DNA of 9,045 bases, taken from the NCBI GenBank assembly GCA_013044465.1, contig JABEUL010000049.1, positions 1 through 9,045 of the forward strand, read 5' to 3'. This stretch comes from Acidimicrobiales bacterium (lineage in GTDB: Bacteria > Actinomycetota > Acidimicrobiia > Acidimicrobiales > JABEUL01). Below are positions 6,317-9,045 of this stretch, piece by piece (within the stretch, counting starts at the first letter, position 1; each line of letters opens with the position of its first letter). The notes under the pieces are model-generated. The model did not search any database, had not been told where the DNA came from, and was given only the letters and a program-made list of their open reading frames with translations. The position numbers and the translations under genes were made by a program.

Positions 6317-6769
6317 ATGACTGAAGGTTTCCATGGACCCCAAGTGTGCAAGATTGTAGGCATTACTTATCGACAACTTGACTATTGGGCAAGAACTGAG
6401 CTTTTGAGACCCTCAGTGCAAGATGCAAAAGGATCGGGTTCAAAGCGTCTTTATTCGTACCAAGATCTCTTGGAATTAAAGATTATTAGGCAGCTTTTAG
6501 ATGCTGGCGTTACTCTAAATTCCTGCAGGCAAGCCCTAACTTACCTAAGGGAACACCTTGGGGAGAATCCTACGAGTGCAAGACTTGTCTTAGCGGGTTC
6601 TTCAACAGTATTAGCTCATAGCGATGAAGAAATCATAGATATATTGAAAGGTGGCCAGGGAGTATTCAATATTGTGCCTCTAGATGGTGTATTTAACCAG
6701 CTAGACGCAGCTATCCACGAATTGGCTCCAGAATCGGGCACCGAAAAGGTTTTACGGAGCGCGATTTAG
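6317..6769 (+). CDS. resR: MerR-family transcriptional regulator, Rv1830 (ResR)-like
   Basis: A 150-residue regulator. The MerR helix-turn-helix (about 7-75) reads GPQVCKIVGITYRQLDYWART (7-27), with the wing GSGSKRLYSYQDLLELKIIRQ (39-59), almost as in Rv1830. A small C-terminal part contains HSDEEIIDILKGGQGVFNI (101-119), also a mark of this family. Rv1830 has been named ResR and tied to growth, division and antibiotic resilience in M. tuberculosis; the orthology call here is from motif memory and gene order. It has only two cysteines (11 and 70), not a metal-binding set, so metal sensing as in classical MerR is unlikely. The start is well supported by AAGGAAGAAGG just upstream. It has its own promoter region sharing a module with the FHA promoter, and the following gene starts 4 nt after its stop. 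Confidence 0.88.
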   Translation: MTEGFHGPQVCKIVGITYRQLDYWARTELLRPSVQDAKGSGSKRLYSYQDLLELKIIRQLLDAGVTLNSCRQALTYLREHLGENPTSARLVLAGSSTVLAHSDEEIIDILKGGQGVFNIVPLDGVFNQLDAAIHELAPESGTEKVLRSAI

Positions 6770-6773
6770 TTAA

Positions 6774-7145
6774 GTGCAAGTGGATCAGCCGACGTTGTCG
6801 AAGGTCAAGTTTGCACATCCTTCTGAACTCTTCGTTGCAGGTGTATTGGATGCAAACGGGATTAAGTGGGACTATGAGCCCGTTGAATTTGTGCTTGAAA
6901 CTGATGAGTTAGGAAGGCCTACGACGGCTTTTAGGCCCGATTTTTTCTTGCCTGATTGGAAGCTGTTTTTAGAAGTGACAACAATGAATCAAAAGTATGT
7001 CACTTCAAAAAATAGAAAAGTGAGACTCTTGAGAGAACTCTTTCCAGAAGTCCGTATCGAAGTACTCTATCGCAAAGATGTAATGTCTTTGGTGGAAACT
7101 ATCAAAGGACTACAGCAAGAAAGAGACGAAGGGTTTTGGATTTAA
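6774..7145 (+). CDS. Small PD-(D/E)XK nuclease-like protein of unknown function
   Basis: A 123-residue protein I do not recognise by name. The order of motifs suggests a minimal PD-(D/E)XK restriction-endonuclease-like fold: a helix with Glu18 (HPSELFVAGVLDANGI), WDYEPVEF, then FRPDFFLPD with Asp56, then LFLEVTT with Glu67 and Thr69, a lysine-rich helix (Lys74, Lys79, Lys82) and a final strand RIEVLYRKD. The D-x10-E-x-T spacing matches the fold, but the canonical catalytic lysine after Glu is replaced by threonine, as in some TnsA/Vsr-like variants. The start is GTG; a GTG two codons later is equally possible, with only GGAG 14 nt upstream. It lies 4 nt after the MerR gene and its end overlaps gcvT by 10 nt, so all three are probably co-expressed. 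Activity is not established. Confidence 0.65.
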   Translation: MQVDQPTLSKVKFAHPSELFVAGVLDANGIKWDYEPVEFVLETDELGRPTTAFRPDFFLPDWKLFLEVTTMNQKYVTSKNRKVRLLRELFPEVRIEVLYRKDVMSLVETIKGLQQERDEGFWI

Positions 7146-8194
7146 GCCAATCTCCATTAGTGGAGGTACATAAAAAGTATGACGCAAAATTAGTCGAGTT
7201 CGGTGGTTGGCTAATGCCTCTTTCCTATCCATTAGGCACCATAGGTGAGCATAAAGCTTGTAGAACCAGCTGTGTTGCTTTTGACGTCAGCCATCTTGGA
7301 ACCGTGAGAGTTGAGGGCAAAGGCTCATTTGAGAAACTTCAATCCTTGCTGACTAATGACCTCTCAAAGATCTCACCTGGGAAAACCCAGTATACGCACC
7401 TATTGTCACCAGATGGCTCGGTTGCAGACGACATTATTGTTTGGTGGATTGATGATGAAGTATTTGATGTAATGCCAAATGCTTCAAATACTTCGCGTGT
7501 CTTGTCGCTAATTGGAGGTGAAGATGTCACGAGAAGTAGGGCAATTATCGCCATTCAAGGACCCTTGGCAAGGAAGCTGACATCGGGTTTCTTGCCCGAA
7601 ATTTCTCAAATCCCTCGGAATCAAACCTCCAAGTTCAAATGGAATGGCCTAGAAGTAACAGTAGCGGGAACTGGCTACACAGGAGAAGACGGATTTGAGT
7701 GCGCCGTTCCGCTATCGGGAGCAGCTGAATTTTTCGAAGCACTGCTTAATGTAGAGGGCTTAGTCCCGGCGGGATTGGGTGCTCGGGACACATTGCGACT
7801 AGAAGCTGGACTGCCACTTCATGGACACGAATTAGGAGAAGGAATTTCTCCTCTTGAAGCGGGGCTTTCTTGGGTTGTAAGTTTTGATAAGCCAACGTTT
7901 TTGGGCAAAGAAGCCCTTGTGAGGCAAAAAGACCAGGGTATTGTAAAGAAGCTTTGCGGCTTTGTGTCCTCGACTAGAAAACCAATCAGGCAAGGTCAGG
8001 AAATAATGCAGAGTTCTCAAGTAGTAGGTGTGGTGACTAGTGGGAATTACTCTCCTATGTTGGAAAAGGGAATTGCCTTAGGTTTTGTTAGTACCCCAAT
8101 CGATTTAAATTCCATGTTTTATCTCGAAGCTAAAGGTACCAAAACAGAAATAATGCACTCTAAGCTGCCATTTTATAAAGGATCAGTTCGCTAA
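7136..8194 (+). CDS. gcvT: Glycine cleavage system T protein (aminomethyltransferase)
   Basis: A 352-residue tetrahydrofolate-dependent aminomethyltransferase that takes the aminomethyl group from lipoyl-GcvH, releasing ammonia and methylene-tetrahydrofolate. Clear GcvT signatures are FGGWLMPLSY (22-31), FDVSHLG (49-55), TNDLSKISPGKTQYT (73-87), VADDIIVWW with the conserved acidic pair at 98/99, PNASN, GTGYTGEDGFE (178-188), PAGLGARDTLRLEAGLPLHGHEL (211-233) and the C-terminal barrel domain. Length is normal. The start is TTG at 7136, inside the end of the upstream small gene; GAAGGG lies just 2 nt before it, close spacing. Starting at GTG 7160 would trim eight residues and also fits poorly conserved sequence. 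The TTG was kept because it gives the N-terminal length seen in other actinobacterial GcvT. It is followed by gcvPA 55 bp later. Confidence 0.93.
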   Translation: MDLSQSPLVEVHKKYDAKLVEFGGWLMPLSYPLGTIGEHKACRTSCVAFDVSHLGTVRVEGKGSFEKLQSLLTNDLSKISPGKTQYTHLLSPDGSVADDIIVWWIDDEVFDVMPNASNTSRVLSLIGGEDVTRSRAIIAIQGPLARKLTSGFLPEISQIPRNQTSKFKWNGLEVTVAGTGYTGEDGFECAVPLSGAAEFFEALLNVEGLVPAGLGARDTLRLEAGLPLHGHELGEGISPLEAGLSWVVSFDKPTFLGKEALVRQKDQGIVKKLCGFVSSTRKPIRQGQEIMQSSQVVGVVTSGNYSPMLEKGIALGFVSTPIDLNSMFYLEAKGTKTEIMHSKLPFYKGSVR

Positions 8195-8249
8195 AAACAA
8201 CGATCATGCCATTGTCCGAAGGATAGTTAGAAAGTGTCAGACTATTAAA

Positions 8250-9045
8250 GTGCCAACTTACACACCTCATACAAACCAAGATATAGAACAAATGCTTGCA
8301 TTTATTGGCTTGACTTCCATTGATGAGCTATTTTTTCAGATTCCCGAGGCCATTAAGCTCCAACGGGAGCTAGAACTATCCCCTGGGCTTGAAGAACCAG
8401 AAGTTAGGGACCTATTATTCGGATTAAGCGCCAGAAATCGTGACGTTGGGAGAGATTTCGTATGTTTTGCTGGACAGGGCGCCTTTGATCGAGAGGTTCC
8501 AAGTGTCACTCGCGCACTTTCGTCAAGGTCGGAATTTGTAACCGCTTACACCCCATATCAACCAGAAGTGGCACAAGGAGTGTTGCAAGCACTATTTGAG
8601 TATCAGACCATGATTTCAAGGATTACTGGGTTGGAAATCTCAAATGCCTCGCTTTACGATGGAGCCAGCGCCTTAGTCGAGGGAATAAATCTATCCGTTG
8701 CCGCTGCAAAGAACAACCGTGTGGCAATATCTGCAGGAGTTCACCCAAATTGGCGGCAAGTTGCCCAGACTCTGGCTAAAGGCAGCGGCCATGAGATTAC
8801 TATCATTCCACTTAAAAAAGGTTTAACTGATTATTCACAACTTGATGAGGGCAAGTACGGATGCATTGTCGTAGCCTCACCTAATCACTTGGGATTTCTG
8901 GAAGACCTCCAAATAGCCAAGCAATATTCAGATGAAAAATCTGCCCTACTTGTTCAAGTATTTGATCCTATTGCAGCAGCAGTTCTTAAATCACCTGGTG
9001 AAAATGGAGCTGATGTAGCTGTTGGAGAGGGGCAAGCTATAGGAA
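8250..9045 (+). CDS. gcvPA: Glycine dehydrogenase (decarboxylating) subunit 1, GcvPA, 3' end outside the window
   Basis: The first 265 codons of the alpha subunit of the two-subunit P protein, which with GcvPB decarboxylates glycine using pyridoxal phosphate. The frame stays open to the window edge; a full subunit is about 440-450 residues. Family marks in order are YTPHT at the start, FAGQGAFDREVP (about 75-86), EFVTAYTPYQPEVAQG (near 99-114), ALFEYQTMISRITGLE, NASLYDGASALVEG and VGEGQAIG at the end. The pyridoxal-binding lysine lies in GcvPB, which is not in view. Many relatives have a histidine where Arg appears in FDREVP. GTG 8250 is chosen because the sequence after it matches GcvPA N-termini; there is no good Shine-Dalgarno, and the upstream frame has no better start. 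It is 55 bp after gcvT, probably the same transcript. Confidence 0.92.
   Translation, partial: MPTYTPHTNQDIEQMLAFIGLTSIDELFFQIPEAIKLQRELELSPGLEEPEVRDLLFGLSARNRDVGRDFVCFAGQGAFDREVPSVTRALSSRSEFVTAYTPYQPEVAQGVLQALFEYQTMISRITGLEISNASLYDGASALVEGINLSVAAAKNNRVAISAGVHPNWRQVAQTLAKGSGHEITIIPLKKGLTDYSQLDEGKYGCIVVASPNHLGFLEDLQIAKQYSDEKSALLVQVFDPIAAAVLKSPGENGADVAVGEGQAIG

Noticed and set aside
8195..8249. CCGAAGG word (8216-8222) before gcvPA as part of a glycine riboswitch
   Set aside because: The gap is only 55 nt, too short for an aptamer, and no matching P1 or 3' consensus is seen. Likely coincidence.

Overview
The window looks like part of the chromosome of an actinobacterium (Actinomycetota) with low to moderate G+C (about 40-45% by eye). 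The main evidence is gene order. gcvH, a GarA-like FHA protein, an FtsR/Rv1828-type MerR regulator, a DUF151 bifunctional-nuclease protein and a second MerR regulator like Rv1830 follow one another on the plus strand, and glycine-cleavage genes come after them. From memory this is the Mycobacterium tuberculosis Rv1826-Rv1832 order. A DsbA-like protein resembling mycothiol-dependent Rv2466c also fits Actinomycetota. The AT-rich composition and the zinc-ribbon GarA suggest an uncultivated lineage, perhaps marine or freshwater Acidimicrobiia. That placement is inference.

Left part (1-2955): a complete AcuI/YhdH-type acrylyl-CoA reductase gene on the plus strand converges on a minus-strand operon. 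That operon reads DsbA-like oxidoreductase, TauE/SafE permease, DUF1634 membrane protein, with 24 bp and 2 bp between genes. It looks like a thiol/sulfur or small-anion export unit, but the substrate cannot be read from the sequence.

Middle (2956-6125): a 245-bp divergent region holds inverted repeats and a few glycine-riboswitch-like words before gcvH. A 228-bp AT-rich gap follows, ending in a 17-bp perfect palindrome and a promoter-like module. Then come the zinc-ribbon/FHA gene, the FtsR-like MerR gene (4-nt GTGA overlap) and the DUF151 gene.

Right part (6126-9045): the Rv1830-like MerR gene has its own promoter region, which shares a bipartite sequence module with the FHA promoter. Next are a small PD-(D/E)XK-like protein, gcvT (overlapping it by 10 nt) and gcvPA, which runs off the window. 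The P-protein is therefore the two-subunit type, unlike the single-chain gcvB of mycobacteria.

Together the plus-strand block joins glycine cleavage (H, T and P proteins: glycine to CO2, ammonia and methylene-tetrahydrofolate) to a FHA switch protein, known in relatives to control 2-oxoglutarate/glutamate enzymes, and to two MerR regulators linked in relatives to cell division and growth. Many starts are GTG or TTG despite the AT-rich composition. I saw no tRNA, rRNA, CRISPR array, insertion sequence, attachment site or frameshifted gene.
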